A stretch of 64,000 nt of DNA from Winogradskyella ursingii (GTDB lineage: Bacteria; Bacteroidota; Bacteroidia; Flavobacteriales; Flavobacteriaceae). Shown piece by piece: positions 15,200-24,164 of the stretch. The stretch is taken from positions 620,001-684,000 of the forward strand of contig NZ_JABFDH010000001.1 in NCBI RefSeq assembly GCF_013403975.1. The letters run 5' to 3'. The translations under genes were made by a program, and so were the position numbers. Every line of letters begins with the position of its first letter. The first letter of the stretch is position 1. Below the pieces are notes generated by a model. It saw only the letters and a program-made list of their open reading frames with translations. It was not told where the DNA came from and ran no database searches.

Positions 15200-17427
15200 G
15201 CAGTGACTTTATTTTGAGCCGTTATAGCAGCGAATAATTTTTTCTCAAAATCCTCCTGCTTAAACGGTTTGGAAATAATATCGTCAAAACCAGCTTCGTC
15301 AAACTCGTGCATTTTGTCTTCTAAAGTCACAGCAGTTAAGGCAAAAATAGTAAGTTCTTTGTCGAACGTTCTAATAATACGCGTGGCTTCCAACCCGCTA
15401 ATGCCAGGCATATGGATGTCCATGAGCACTACACCGTATTCAGTAGTTTTTACCCTTTCTACAGCGTCTTCTCCATTGTCTACAATGTCACAATAAAGAT
15501 TCATTTTGTTCAGAATCTTTTTAGTTATCATCTGATTGATTTTGTTGTCCTCAACGACCAAAATCTTAAAGTTGCTTAAATCTAAATTTTCCATCTTACT
15601 AGATTTTTTTGTTACTACAGTTTTTTGCTTTTTGTCTTCTTCTGCATATTCTAGAGGAATTTCAAAAAAGAATGTCGTGCCCTGTCCAAGCTCACTCTTT
15701 AAATAAATTTTTCCTTTTAGAATCTGAATAAGACCTTTAACAATAGATAGTCCAAGACCAGTGCCACCGTACTTTCTGTTAATTTGTACAGAGCCTTGAG
15801 AGAAACTCTCAAACATGTGGTCTTGCTTTTCTTTTGTAATACCAATGCCATTGTCTTCAATTTCAAAACGGAGCTTGTACTGTTTATCCTTTTGGTGGAT
15901 TTTGTTTACACGCACCCAGATATCTCCATCTTTAGTAAATTTAATGGCGTTTCCTAGTAGGTTAATTAAGATTTGGGAAATCTTTAACTGATCACCGTAA
16001 AACGATTCCGGTAAATCATCTTCGTAATTATAGTGTAACGTCGTACCATTATCGTTGGCGGAATTGCTAAGAGCGGATATAACGTTGTCTATTTTGTTTT
16101 TAAGGTTGAATTGTTCTGGATCTAATTCAACTTTATTTGCTTCAATTTTATTGATTTGAAGTATGTCGTTAATAAATGTGAGTAAATAATCTCCTGAGAA
16201 TTTAAGCGACTTTAGATGTGGGATTTGATGCTCCTTTGGGTCTTCATCCAAAAGCATATTGGTTAAGCCTGTGACGGCATAAAGTGGTGTACGTAGTTCA
16301 TGCGTAACCGTAGATAAAAAGTTGGCTTTAGTCTTAGATGCCAATTCTGCTTTTTCTTTTGCTACAATAAGCTCGTCATTTTTTTTGTGGAGCATATTGT
16401 TGGTTTTAAGTCTAATATTATTGTTCTTATATAATGAAAGTGTAAGAAGCGATAAAATTGTAATTAAAGCAATACTAAGAATGGTGGTGATCCTCGTGAA
16501 ATTACTATCTGCGCTAACTTCGTCTATTTGTTCTTGCAATTGACGGTTTTCGGCACTTTTGTAGGCACTTATATATTTTCCGTTGGATTCAGCAGATAAA
16601 TTGTCTCTTTTTATATTAAGCATTGAATCAGACAGATCCATGTGCTTTTTAAGATAGTCTACTGAACTTTGGTAATTACCGTTTTTTTCATGGATTCTAC
16701 TCAAAACAAGATAACCTTGATTGACATTGGATGTAAGGTCTTCGGACTGTGCCAAAACTAAACCTTCCTCTGCTTGATTTAAGGCTAGATCATTATTATT
16801 TAGTTCACTAAAAACTCTACCACTTTGTATTAATGCACTGCTCAATGTACGAGCTTGGTCATATTGTTTTGCTATAATAATGGCTCTTTCAAGTTGGTCC
16901 TTGGCTTCTTCATAACGTTCTAGTGCTATGAGCGCTTTTGCACGGTTAAGACAGACTTCCGAAATATATTCTTCTAAATCTTCTTGCTCAAACAGCCCAA
17001 TTGAAGATTTGTAATAGTCTAATGCGGTTGTATAATCCTCTTTATAGCTATAAAGTAATCCTTTGATATTGTAGGTAATTGCCTGATTTGGGTAATCACT
17101 GATTTCACGTTGTATTTGCAGTGCGCTATTAAGCGAAATATTGGCATTTTCAGGTTCATCTACAATATATTGAACCTTGGCTATTTTTGTATGGATTTTA
17201 CCTTGACTAGATTTGTCATCGATCTTTATGGCAATTTCAAGTGCTTTTTCGAGATTGTCCTTTGCTTCAAAATAATTGCCTCTACTACTATCTAGTTTTG
17301 CTTGTGCAATAAGATTTTGAAGGTCTAGAGATAGCCTATCAGGGTCTTCCTCTCCGTTCTGTTGAGAGAAAGCCAGACTACAGAAGAATACTAAGAAAAC
17401 AAATATGTAATATTTGAATTGGGACAT
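15196..17427 (-). CDS. TPR-containing hybrid sensor histidine kinase/response regulator
   Basis: A 743-residue hybrid kinase. The order is signal peptide (residues 1-21), periplasmic tetratricopeptide repeats (about 30-290), a short coiled linker, one membrane helix (about 312-333), HisKA with phospho-accepting His376 in VTHELRTP, HATPase_c with N-box NLLGNAIKF, DNGIGI and GGTGLGLSIVKG (553-565), and a C-terminal receiver with acceptor Asp670 in VVLMDIHMPG plus Lys720. No HTH output domain is present, so signal must pass to another protein. The upstream minus-strand TATATTTG (17449-17456) is a good -7 box. The signal is unknown; this architecture is frequent in Bacteroidota. Confidence 0.93.
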   Translation of the reverse strand: MSQFKYYIFVFLVFFCSLAFSQQNGEEDPDRLSLDLQNLIAQAKLDSSRGNYFEAKDNLEKALEIAIKIDDKSSQGKIHTKIAKVQYIVDEPENANISLNSALQIQREISDYPNQAITYNIKGLLYSYKEDYTTALDYYKSSIGLFEQEDLEEYISEVCLNRAKALIALERYEEAKDQLERAIIIAKQYDQARTLSSALIQSGRVFSELNNNDLALNQAEEGLVLAQSEDLTSNVNQGYLVLSRIHEKNGNYQSSVDYLKKHMDLSDSMLNIKRDNLSAESNGKYISAYKSAENRQLQEQIDEVSADSNFTRITTILSIALITILSLLTLSLYKNNNIRLKTNNMLHKKNDELIVAKEKAELASKTKANFLSTVTHELRTPLYAVTGLTNMLLDEDPKEHQIPHLKSLKFSGDYLLTFINDILQINKIEANKVELDPEQFNLKNKIDNVISALSNSANDNGTTLHYNYEDDLPESFYGDQLKISQILINLLGNAIKFTKDGDIWVRVNKIHQKDKQYKLRFEIEDNGIGITKEKQDHMFESFSQGSVQINRKYGGTGLGLSIVKGLIQILKGKIYLKSELGQGTTFFFEIPLEYAEEDKKQKTVVTKKSSKMENLDLSNFKILVVEDNKINQMITKKILNKMNLYCDIVDNGEDAVERVKTTEYGVVLMDIHMPGISGLEATRIIRTFDKELTIFALTAVTLEDKMHEFDEAGFDDIISKPFKQEDFEKKLFAAITAQNKVTA

Positions 17428-17448
17428 TCCAGCTCACATTAGTTAAAG

Positions 17449-17456
17449 CAAATATA
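17449..17456 (-). promoter_or_regulatory. candidate -7 box for the hybrid kinase
   Basis: Minus-strand TATATTTG fits TAnnTTTG and lies 21 bases upstream of the kinase ATG, just past the GAPDH stop codon. A -33 TTTG is not seen at the expected spacing. Confidence 0.4.
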
Positions 17457-17457
17457 A

Positions 17458-18474
17458 TTATTTATTCGACAAAAGTGCTTTTTTGTCCGATAAATTGCAG
17501 ATTAAATCTAATATTCTTGAACTATAACCGGTTTCGTTATCGTACCAACCTACGAGTTTTACCATATTACCAATTACCGATGTCATTTGTGCATCAAAAA
17601 TACATGAGTGCTCATTACCCACAATATCGACCGATACTATTGGGTCTTCGGTATATTGTAGTATTCCCTTTAGGCTGCTGCTCGCAGCATTTCTAAACAT
17701 CTTGTTAATCGCGTCGATCGAAGCAGCTTTTTTAACATTAATGGTCATATCCGTAAGAGAGCCATTGGCTACTGGTACTCTGATGCCACAACCTCCAATT
17801 ACATCAGATAAGTCTGGAAAAATTTTGGTTAGTGCTTTTGCTGCACCTGTTGTAGTTGGTACGATCGATTGTCCTGCAGCTCTGGCACGTCTTAAATCCC
17901 GATGAGGTTGGTCGTGCAAACTTTGGTCCGTTGTGTAAGAATGGACTGTTGTAATATAAGCCTGTTTGATCCCGAAGTGCTCTTTGATAAGCGCAATCAT
18001 CGGTGCTGCATTATTAGTGGTACACGAAGCGTTGGAAAGTATGGTTTCAGAACCATCCAATATATTATCGTTTACTCCTAAAACAATAGTTTTTATATCA
18101 TCTTCTAAAGCAGGAACTGATAATAAGACATGCTTTGCACCATTTTTTATATGATACTGAAGTTCTACTTTAGTTTTAAATTTTCCTGTGGATTCAATAA
18201 CAAAATCTGGTTTAACCGTACTCCAATCAATCGATTTTGGGTGTGATTGATTATATAGTGGTATAACCTTGCCATTAACTATTATAGCATTATCATTATG
18301 AGTAATAGTTTCATGTAATACACCGTGAATGCTGTCATATTTTAGTAAATGTGATAATGTCTTAGCATCTGCCAAATCATTAATAGCAACCACATTGATT
18401 TTTGGGTGATGGAGTGCCAATCTAAATACGCGACGACCAATTCTACCAAATCCGTTAATGGCAATATTAATCAT
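17458..18474 (-). CDS. gap: glyceraldehyde-3-phosphate dehydrogenase
   Basis: Oxidises and phosphorylates glyceraldehyde 3-phosphate in glycolysis, or runs the reverse in gluconeogenesis. The 338-residue protein has the nucleotide motif NGFGRIGR (residues 7-14), an Asp after the second strand (AINDLAD), which favours NAD+, the catalytic Cys151 in SNASCTTN, and His178 in TTVHSYT. The usual SCTTNC is SCTTNN here, a change seen in other members and not at the nucleophile. The start overlaps the last base of the lipA stop codon, so it is translationally coupled to lipA. Second gap copies are common in this group; whether one exists here cannot be seen. Confidence 0.95.
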   Translation of the reverse strand: MINIAINGFGRIGRRVFRLALHHPKINVVAINDLADAKTLSHLLKYDSIHGVLHETITHNDNAIIVNGKVIPLYNQSHPKSIDWSTVKPDFVIESTGKFKTKVELQYHIKNGAKHVLLSVPALEDDIKTIVLGVNDNILDGSETILSNASCTTNNAAPMIALIKEHFGIKQAYITTVHSYTTDQSLHDQPHRDLRRARAAGQSIVPTTTGAAKALTKIFPDLSDVIGGCGIRVPVANGSLTDMTINVKKAASIDAINKMFRNAASSSLKGILQYTEDPIVSVDIVGNEHSCIFDAQMTSVIGNMVKLVGWYDNETGYSSRILDLICNLSDKKALLSNK

Positions 18475-19346
18475 TAATTGATGTGTTTTTGCGCCTTGTA
18501 AGAAGACCTTACCAATGCGCTACTTTCTACATGTCTAAAACCAATATCCAATCCAATAGCTCTGTACTCGTCAAATTCATCTGGATTTATGAAACGTTTT
18601 ACGGGAAGGTGTTTTTTGCTAGGTTGAAGGTATTGACCAATTGTAACTACATCAACATCGTTATCTCTTAAATCGTGCAATGTTTCTATAACTTCCTCAC
18701 GTTTTTCTCCAAGTCCAAGCATAATCCCAGATTTGGTTCGTCGCTGTCCTTGTTCTTTTAAATATTTTAAAACACCCATACTACGGTCATATTTGGCCTG
18801 GATACGGACTTCGCGCGTTAGTCGTCTCACCGTTTCAATATTATGGGATACGACTTCTGGTGCTACTTCTAAAATCCGGTCAATGTGTTTTTCGACACCC
18901 TGAAAATCCGGAATAAGTGTTTCTAGAGTAGTTTCAGGATTCATCCGTCTTACCGCCTTTACAGTTTCCGCCCACATAATACTACCCATATCTTTTAGGT
19001 CGTCTCTGTCTACACTAGTTAAGACGGCATGTTTAATTTGCATGATTTTGATAGAACGAGCAACTTTTTCTGGTTCGTCCCAATCTACTGTCTCTGGTCT
19101 TCCTGTTTTAACACCGCAAAATCCGCAAGAACGCGTACAGACATTACCTAATATCATAAATGTCGCTGTACCTTCTCCCCAACATTCTCCCATGTTTGGG
19201 CAGCTTCCGGAGGTGCAGATTGTATTGAGCTTATATTTGTCAACAAGACTTCTGAGTTCAGTATATTTTTTGCCTGTAGGTAATTTTACTCTAAGCCATT
19301 TGGGCTTACGTTCAGGTAAAATATTTGAAGCTACTTTGGTTTCCAT
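18474..19346 (-). CDS. lipA: lipoyl synthase
   Basis: A radical SAM enzyme inserting two sulfurs into octanoyl-carrier domains to make lipoate. The auxiliary cluster cysteines are Cys44, Cys49 and Cys55 in [12 protein letters not shown], and the radical SAM cluster is Cys70, Cys74 and Cys77 in CTRSCGFC. The frame extends upstream to 19379, but that extension covers the promoter box at 19369-19376, so I place the start at the ATG at 19346 ([17 protein letters not shown]), giving 290 residues, the family norm. It is the promoter-proximal gene of a lipA-gap pair. Confidence 0.96.
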   Translation of the reverse strand: METKVASNILPERKPKWLRVKLPTGKKYTELRSLVDKYKLNTICTSGSCPNMGECWGEGTATFMILGNVCTRSCGFCGVKTGRPETVDWDEPEKVARSIKIMQIKHAVLTSVDRDDLKDMGSIMWAETVKAVRRMNPETTLETLIPDFQGVEKHIDRILEVAPEVVSHNIETVRRLTREVRIQAKYDRSMGVLKYLKEQGQRRTKSGIMLGLGEKREEVIETLHDLRDNDVDVVTIGQYLQPSKKHLPVKRFINPDEFDEYRAIGLDIGFRHVESSALVRSSYKAQKHIN

Positions 19347-19368
19347 GCACTGTTCTTTTTTGGAAAAG

Positions 19369-19376
19369 CAAAGATA
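19369..19376 (-). promoter_or_regulatory. candidate -7 box for lipA-gap
   Basis: Minus-strand TATCTTTG is a full match to TAnnTTTG, 22 bases upstream of the chosen lipA ATG. It lies inside the longer open frame, which argues against the upstream start. Confidence 0.55.
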
Positions 19377-19398
19377 CAAAGTAATTAATTAAAACCGC

Positions 19399-20640
19399 TT
19401 AAAGTATAGTGAGATACCAAATTCCAAAACCTATTAAAAACAGAATGCCGAGCCAGCTTAAAATATGCATTTTTATACTTGGTCTCCATGATTCCGGAAC
19501 ATGCTTGGATGTCATTAATTTATAATTTAAAATGGCATAAAATGGTGCAGTTAAAAAAGAAAGAACTGTTGCAACTTTAACCAAACTACCTAACTCTGCA
19601 CTAAGGAAAAAGAAAATAATTATGGTTCCTAAGAACAAAATGCCCAACCATACCAAATAAGTGGTTTTGCCGACTGACTTAAATAATAGTAGTGTTGTGC
19701 GATCCATAACTCTTGGTGATCCATCAAATGTGGTAAGGGTTGTACTGAACATGGTTGTAAAAGCTGCTACTCCAATAATTAAGTAAGCCCAATCTCCAAG
19801 ACTTTTTGTGTACATATTTATGAGTTGTTGGGAAAATTCACTGGCATTTACGCTAATAACTTCTCCGGTATTAAAAATAACCAATGCACCGAGAGCCAAA
19901 AAGCAGATACCTAAAATGATGGTAGCTATGTAACCGATGTTAAAATCAAACAGAGCTGATTTTGTTTCAAAAGAGACTTCTTTTTTGTTTTTTTCAATCG
20001 CCCAAAGAGAGTGCCAAATGGATATGTCTAAAGGCGCTGGCATCCATCCCATAAACGCTATTAAAAATACCCAACTTGTTTCGTCAGGAAAAATTTGTGT
20101 AAATGAAATGGTTTCTGATGAGGATATAGCAGTTGAGCAAACGGCAATAATAGTGCTTATAGTCAAGGTAATTATAATTACTTTCATTAATACATCAAGT
20201 AATTTATAACGACCAACAACAAGGATAATAAAGCAAATAAGTAATATTAGAACTGTCCAAATTTGAATACTTGAGATAGTTAAATTGCCAATTGCAATAG
20301 GGTCAAAATTACCAATGAGTGTAGAAGCCAAACTTGCGGTTACGATAGTTACGGCAGTCTGTATGGTAAACATGGAAGCAAAAGTGAGTAAAAAATAAAA
20401 AGACAGGACACCTTTGCCAAACCTACGGTAGCCATCTACTAAACTTTCTCCTGTAGCTAAAGCATACCTCGGACCGTATTGAAAAAATGGATATTTAAAT
20501 AAATTGACCAATAATAATGCCCAGAGCAATCCAAAACCAAAATCTGCACCTGCACGAGTAGATTGGACTAAATGAGAAACTCCAATGGCCGCTCCTGCAA
20601 AAAGCAATCCAGGACCTAATTTTTTAAGCGTTGTAAGCAT
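19399..20640 (-). CDS. Nramp family transporter lacking the canonical metal-binding residues
   Basis: A 413-residue polytopic membrane protein with about eleven helices and the Nramp (APC superfamily) layout. The first helix opens GPGLLFAGAAIG as in Nramp proteins, but the metal-binding DPGN is replaced by GVSH (residues 20-23), although the following STRAGADFG still aligns with the family's AGA.FG. In helix 6 the conserved MPH is MPA (200-202). Without the helix-1 Asp and Asn, canonical Mn2+/Fe2+ binding is unlikely; substrate is unknown. The start overlaps the end of the sigma-factor gene by 17 bases, so it is the last gene of a glycosyltransferase-sigma-transporter operon. Confidence 0.85.
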   Translation of the reverse strand: MLTTLKKLGPGLLFAGAAIGVSHLVQSTRAGADFGFGLLWALLLVNLFKYPFFQYGPRYALATGESLVDGYRRFGKGVLSFYFLLTFASMFTIQTAVTIVTASLASTLIGNFDPIAIGNLTISSIQIWTVLILLICFIILVVGRYKLLDVLMKVIIITLTISTIIAVCSTAISSSETISFTQIFPDETSWVFLIAFMGWMPAPLDISIWHSLWAIEKNKKEVSFETKSALFDFNIGYIATIILGICFLALGALVIFNTGEVISVNASEFSQQLINMYTKSLGDWAYLIIGVAAFTTMFSTTLTTFDGSPRVMDRTTLLLFKSVGKTTYLVWLGILFLGTIIIFFFLSAELGSLVKVATVLSFLTAPFYAILNYKLMTSKHVPESWRPSIKMHILSWLGILFLIGFGIWYLTIL

Positions 20641-21184
20641 TACTCTTGGTGATTATTTCGGCAAGTAATTTTTTGGCTCTTAACAATTTTACTTTAACGT
20701 TGTTTATTGGATCCTTCAATTCTTCGGAGATTTCCTTGTAGCTCAACTCTTGAAAATATCTTAAATTGATAACCTCTTGATAATGGGGTTTTAATTTTTT
20801 TATATCTCTTAAAAGGTTTGCCAGATTTTGTTCTGTTATAATTTTATCTTCAGGTGAAGGCGAATCGTCTGCAATATTATGGTAGTCATCATTATTACTT
20901 TTTAATGTGTGTTTGAACGAAGATTGTTGCTTTCTTATTAAATCAATATGAAGGTTTTTTGAAATAGCTATTAACCATGTTTTAAACACATATTCGTCTT
21001 TATAGGTGTCAATTTTATCAAAAGCTTTTGAAAAAGTCTGAATGGTAATATCCTCAGCATCATTTTCATTTTCTGTACGTTTTAGTTGAAATAGATAAAC
21101 GTCGTTCCAAAATTCATTCAACAGAAAATTAAACGCAGATTGGTCGTTCTCCTTCGCCTTTGTGATGGCTTCTTTTATTTCCAA
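20624..21184 (-). CDS. RNA polymerase sigma factor, ECF/sigma-70 family
   Basis: A 186-residue ECF-type sigma factor. Region 2 is visible as DAEDITIQTFSKAFDKIDTY ... FKTWLIAISKNLHIDLIRK (about residues 42-85), and region 4 as LPHYQEVINLRYFQELSYKEISEEL with its helix-turn-helix (about 132-175). The start is TTG, overlapping the upstream glycosyltransferase gene by ten bases, and the 3' end overlaps the Nramp-like gene by 17 bases. No anti-sigma gene is adjacent, unlike the ECF pair at 22.6-24 kb, so control must come from elsewhere or through transcription. Confidence 0.9.
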   Translation of the reverse strand: MEIKEAITKAKENDQSAFNFLLNEFWNDVYLFQLKRTENENDAEDITIQTFSKAFDKIDTYKDEYVFKTWLIAISKNLHIDLIRKQQSSFKHTLKSNNDDYHNIADDSPSPEDKIITEQNLANLLRDIKKLKPHYQEVINLRYFQELSYKEISEELKDPINNVKVKLLRAKKLLAEIITKSNAYNA

Positions 21185-22287
21185 TGTTTGGGTTGAGCTA
21201 TTAGATTAGCACTAAAGATACTTAATTGTGTTATAACTAGAAAGAACTCTAGTATGGGTACAAAAAAAGTTAAATCGGATTCGTCTAATTTTTTGGTGGT
21301 ATACGCCAATGTTGTCCATTGAATTACAAAACGTAAAACTATTAAGCTAATTACCCATTCCCAATGATAATTTGTAATGAGCAATCCAATGCCAACAGCC
21401 CAAAATAAAAATTGTGTGATATAAAACAATCCTAACAAAAATTTGTGCAATGGTCGATAGAATTTTGCAGTGCTTATATGTCTACGCTTTTGTAAAATCC
21501 AAGCCTTAAAATTTAACTTAGGTTGGGATACTGTGAAGCTTTCTTTATTATAGCAAATGGATGTGTTGGTTTTGGTTGATACTTCGTTTATAAATAAATC
21601 GTCATCACCAGATTTTAACTTAACATGGTTTTTAAAGCCCGAATTGTTAAAAAATAATGACTTTCTGTAAGCCATATTTCTACCAACTCCCATATAAGGT
21701 ATTCCCATATTTGCATAAGAAAAATATTGAAGCGCTGTCATAACAGTTTCAAAACGAATCAATTGATTTAAAAATGAGAATTTCTTTTTAGCATAGGCAC
21801 CATAGCCTAGAACTACAGACTTTTGGTTTGAAAAATGACTGCTCACATGCATGAGCCAATCTAAAGAATTTGGTTTGCAATCCGCATCGGTAAAAATGAG
21901 AAAATCATGGGTTGATGCTTTTATACCGAGCGTTAGAGCATATTTTTTATTGCCCCAAAATGTTTCGTTAGACACCACATTGACCACTTTTACATTTGGA
22001 TTTCGGGCGTCAAACGATTTCATAATATCTAGCGTATCATCAGAAGAACTATCATTTACCAAGACAATCTCAAAGTTGGGATGATTTTGTCCTAAGATAA
22101 GCGGAATGTTGCGTTTAAGATTTTCAGCTTCATTTTTGGCACAAACTATTACTGAAAGCGGAATGTTCTTTTGTTTATTAATCTGAGGTTTTACGACTGA
22201 AAACGAAAACAAAAAACTAAAATAGTATGCTATTTGAAGGGTGACAACTGCAATAAAAGTGTAAAATAGCAGTGAGGTAAGCACCAT
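21175..22287 (-). CDS. glycosyltransferase family 2, membrane-anchored
   Basis: A 370-residue processive-type GT2. An N-terminal membrane helix (residues 5-31) precedes the GT-A domain with Asp in VNDSSSDDT (77-85), the DxD-type TDADCKPN (133-140), an acceptor motif GDDDLF (227-232) and QKRRH (266-270), a QxxRW-like variant. Three or four C-terminal helices follow. The acceptor and sugar cannot be read from sequence; such proteins make polysaccharides or glycolipids. It is the first gene of an operon with a sigma factor and the Nramp-like transporter, and lies six bases after the small membrane protein gene. Confidence 0.88.
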   Translation of the reverse strand: MVLTSLLFYTFIAVVTLQIAYYFSFLFSFSVVKPQINKQKNIPLSVIVCAKNEAENLKRNIPLILGQNHPNFEIVLVNDSSSDDTLDIMKSFDARNPNVKVVNVVSNETFWGNKKYALTLGIKASTHDFLIFTDADCKPNSLDWLMHVSSHFSNQKSVVLGYGAYAKKKFSFLNQLIRFETVMTALQYFSYANMGIPYMGVGRNMAYRKSLFFNNSGFKNHVKLKSGDDDLFINEVSTKTNTSICYNKESFTVSQPKLNFKAWILQKRRHISTAKFYRPLHKFLLGLFYITQFLFWAVGIGLLITNYHWEWVISLIVLRFVIQWTTLAYTTKKLDESDLTFFVPILEFFLVITQLSIFSANLIAQPKHWK

Positions 22288-22293
22288 TAATGA

Positions 22294-22497
22294 TTAAGAA
22301 TGTTGAGGTTCGTTGCAATTTTCAAATTGGTCTGGTGTTTTACCACAAAATCCACAGGCCTCACCTTCTTTATTGAGAAAGGGGTTTTGGCTTGCGCAGG
22401 TACCAGCAAATTCTCCATCTTTTTTTGCCCAGAGTTTTATCGCAATTCCTGCCACTCCCAAGCCTAATAAGACTAATGTTATAATTAATAATTTCAT
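22294..22497 (-). CDS. small membrane or secreted cysteine-rich protein
   Basis: A 67-residue protein conserved in Flavobacteriia as a membrane or secreted protein of unknown function. One N-terminal hydrophobic helix (residues 3-23) is followed by a short segment with four cysteines (GTCASQ, ACGFCGK, ENCNE), a spacing that could bind metal or form disulfides. The GEFAGTCASQNPFLNKEG segment is the conserved core. The -7 box TATCTTTG (22517-22524) lies about 20 bases upstream of the ATG. It probably leads the glycosyltransferase-sigma-transporter operon. Confidence 0.75.
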   Translation of the reverse strand: MKLLIITLVLLGLGVAGIAIKLWAKKDGEFAGTCASQNPFLNKEGEACGFCGKTPDQFENCNEPQHS

Positions 22498-22516
22498 TAT
22501 TTAAACTTATATGTTG

Positions 22517-22524
22517 CAAAGATA
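22517..22524 (-). promoter_or_regulatory. candidate -7 box for the small protein/glycosyltransferase operon
   Basis: Minus-strand TATCTTTG is a full TAnnTTTG match 19 bases before the ATG at 22497. A matching -33 element is not clear. Confidence 0.5.
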
Positions 22525-22571
22525 AGGTATTTGCATCGTTTTTAAAACTTGATATTATTTGAGTTTTAGAC

Positions 22572-22604
22572 AAAAAAAGGTGCTAATTGCTTAGCACCTT
22601 TTTT
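22572..22604 (-). terminator. rho-independent terminator after the anti-sigma gene
   Basis: AAAAAAGGTGCTAA and TTAGCACCTTTTTT form a 14-base stem around loop TTGC. On the minus strand the T-run lies after the hairpin, 20 bases downstream of the anti-sigma stop. Confidence 0.85.
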
Positions 22605-22623
22605 AAAAATTTATGAAAGTTGA

Positions 22624-23418
22624 TTATTTTTCATCTTTTAGAGAAACCTCCGCAACTTCGGTGTTATTGTTTTTCTCCTTCATGCCTTTAGTTTCAATAG
22701 TGATACTTAAAGCAGAGGCGTCTTCCATATAAGGAATTGGTCTTAATTTTCTATCAGCTTCGTCCAAAATACCTAGATTTACCATCTTTCCCTGAATATC
22801 TGCCCACATTTGATAGTATTGTTCTTCGGGAAGTTGTGGCAATGTAATTACATCTACCATAGACGTTTTATCTACTGGGTTAATGTATGCTACTGTCTTT
22901 AAATCTTTAGCCCGATCATTACCTCTAATCACATATTTTTTGGCATCAGGATTGTTCAACTTCGTTAATTCCATAGAAAGCTCGTCCAGTTTGGAATTAT
23001 TATTTTCAATATCGTTTCTTAAGTCAAATATCTCTTCAACAACCACATTGTTTTCGTCGTTCAATTGTTGATTTTTCTCATATAGCATATAAGAAGAAGC
23101 TGCAAACAAAATTGCGGCTGCACTTGCAGCTATGCTAAACCAAGGCGATCTTCGTTTTTGAGTCATGTGTATCACTTTTGGCTCATTTGAGGTTTCCAAC
23201 GAGTTTAGAACATTGTCCAAAACGTGAGAAGGTGCATCTACAGCATCGACTGATGCCATAATTTCTAAATTATCCTGTAATTGCATGTAAGCTGCTTCAA
23301 CCTCAGGGTAATTTGAAATAAAGAATTCTACCTCAGCCGTTTCTACAACCGAAGTGTCACCTACTAAATACTTATTCAGTAAGTTAGAATTTAAAAAGTT
23401 ATGTATATCTTTTTCCAT
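22624..23418 (-). CDS. anti-sigma factor, RskA C-terminal domain type
   Basis: Predicted to hold the upstream ECF sigma factor at the membrane. The 264-residue protein has a cytoplasmic N-terminal helix bundle (residues 1-90) without the HxxxCxxC zinc motif, one membrane helix (about 94-112, FSIAASAAAILFAASSYML), a coiled segment and a periplasmic RskA-like beta domain (TLPQLPEEQYYQMWADIQGKMVNLG). I use the ATG at 23418; an upstream TTG is in frame. It lies 12 bases after the sigma gene, forming a typical sigma/anti-sigma operon ended by a hairpin terminator. Confidence 0.9.
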   Translation of the reverse strand: MEKDIHNFLNSNLLNKYLVGDTSVVETAEVEFFISNYPEVEAAYMQLQDNLEIMASVDAVDAPSHVLDNVLNSLETSNEPKVIHMTQKRRSPWFSIAASAAAILFAASSYMLYEKNQQLNDENNVVVEEIFDLRNDIENNNSKLDELSMELTKLNNPDAKKYVIRGNDRAKDLKTVAYINPVDKTSMVDVITLPQLPEEQYYQMWADIQGKMVNLGILDEADRKLRPIPYMEDASALSITIETKGMKEKNNNTEVAEVSLKDEK

Positions 23419-23430
23419 TTTCAAAATATT

Positions 23431-23964
23431 TTACGGATTGTAAACTTTTTTCAGTTCCCTTAATCCTATTTTTAATCTGGACTTTATAGTACCTAGTGGA
23501 ATATCTAATTCGTCACTCGCTTCTTGTTGCGTCATGCCCTGAAAAAACAAGGCGTCTAAAACGATTTGATACTTTTTGTCCAATCTACCAACATGCTCTT
23601 TAATGTCCATGACATCTTGATTAAAGTTTGCTGTTGGTAATATATATACGTTAGAAGTATCGATTTGGACTTCTTTCTTATATCTGTTATTAAAACTTCG
23701 CAATTTGTCAATGGCTGTATTTCGTGCAATTCTAAAGAGCCAAGTAAAGAGTTTGGCTTTTGTAGGATCATATTTAGAACTGTTTTTCCAAACCTTAATA
23801 AACGTTTCCTGAAGTGCATCTTCTGCAATTTCTTCGTTTATCGTTATTTTCAAAATAACACCATAAAGGCTGTGCGAATAATTTTCGTAAAGTAAATTCA
23901 ACGCGCGTTTATCTCCTTTTTGAAGTAAATCAATTATTTTTTGCTCTGTAGCTGTGATGCTCAA
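23431..23964 (-). CDS. ECF RNA polymerase sigma factor (SigK-like)
   Basis: A 177-residue ECF sigma factor. Region 2 is EEIAEDALQETFIKVWKNSSKYDPTKAKLFTWLFRIARNTAIDKLR and region 4 is LDALFFQGMTQQEASDELDIPLGTIKSRLKIGLREL, with the helix-turn-helix near residues 140-165. It is read from a TTG start, since no ATG precedes the conserved region. The downstream RskA-type anti-sigma identifies the SigK/RskA-like group, often tied to envelope or redox stress. A nine-base-stem hairpin lies 69 bases upstream and may be regulatory. Confidence 0.93.
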   Translation of the reverse strand: MSITATEQKIIDLLQKGDKRALNLLYENYSHSLYGVILKITINEEIAEDALQETFIKVWKNSSKYDPTKAKLFTWLFRIARNTAIDKLRSFNNRYKKEVQIDTSNVYILPTANFNQDVMDIKEHVGRLDKKYQIVLDALFFQGMTQQEASDELDIPLGTIKSRLKIGLRELKKVYNP

Positions 23965-24032
23965 AATGTTAAAGTCTTATTTATTTTGATGGTTGAAACG
24001 TCCAAATTTGATTCTGAGACGTAAATATAGTA

Positions 24033-24054
24033 AATACACCTTTAGAGGTGTATT
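24033..24054. promoter_or_regulatory. palindrome upstream of the ECF sigma gene
   Basis: AATACACCT and AGGTGTATT form a perfect nine-base inverted repeat with a four-base loop. It lies between murB and the sigma gene, 69 bases before the sigma start, separate from the murB hairpin. It could be an operator or a leader hairpin. Confidence 0.35.
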
Positions 24055-24128
24055 AAAAGGAACTTTTTAGAATGATTTTTATCTTCATAAGAGGTTGATT
24101 AATAGCATTTTCAGAAATTATTCTAAAT

Positions 24129-24160
24129 ACAGAAGTCACAATATAGATTGTGGCTTCTGT
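24129..24160 (-). terminator. hairpin after murB
   Basis: ACAGAAGTCACAAT and ATTGTGGCTTCTGT pair over 14 bases with one G-T wobble and an ATAG loop, four bases after the murB stop. No strong T-run follows, so termination may be partial. Confidence 0.6.
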
Positions 24161-24164
24161 GCGT

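Noticed and set aside
17458-18474. GAPDH with SCTTNN taken as an inactive enzyme
   Set aside because: The nucleophile Cys151 and His178 are present; the second cysteine of SCTTNC is not essential.
19347-19379. Eleven-residue N-terminal extension of LipA from an upstream start
   Set aside because: The extension has no family support and overlaps a good -7 promoter box; the ATG at 19346 gives the normal LipA.
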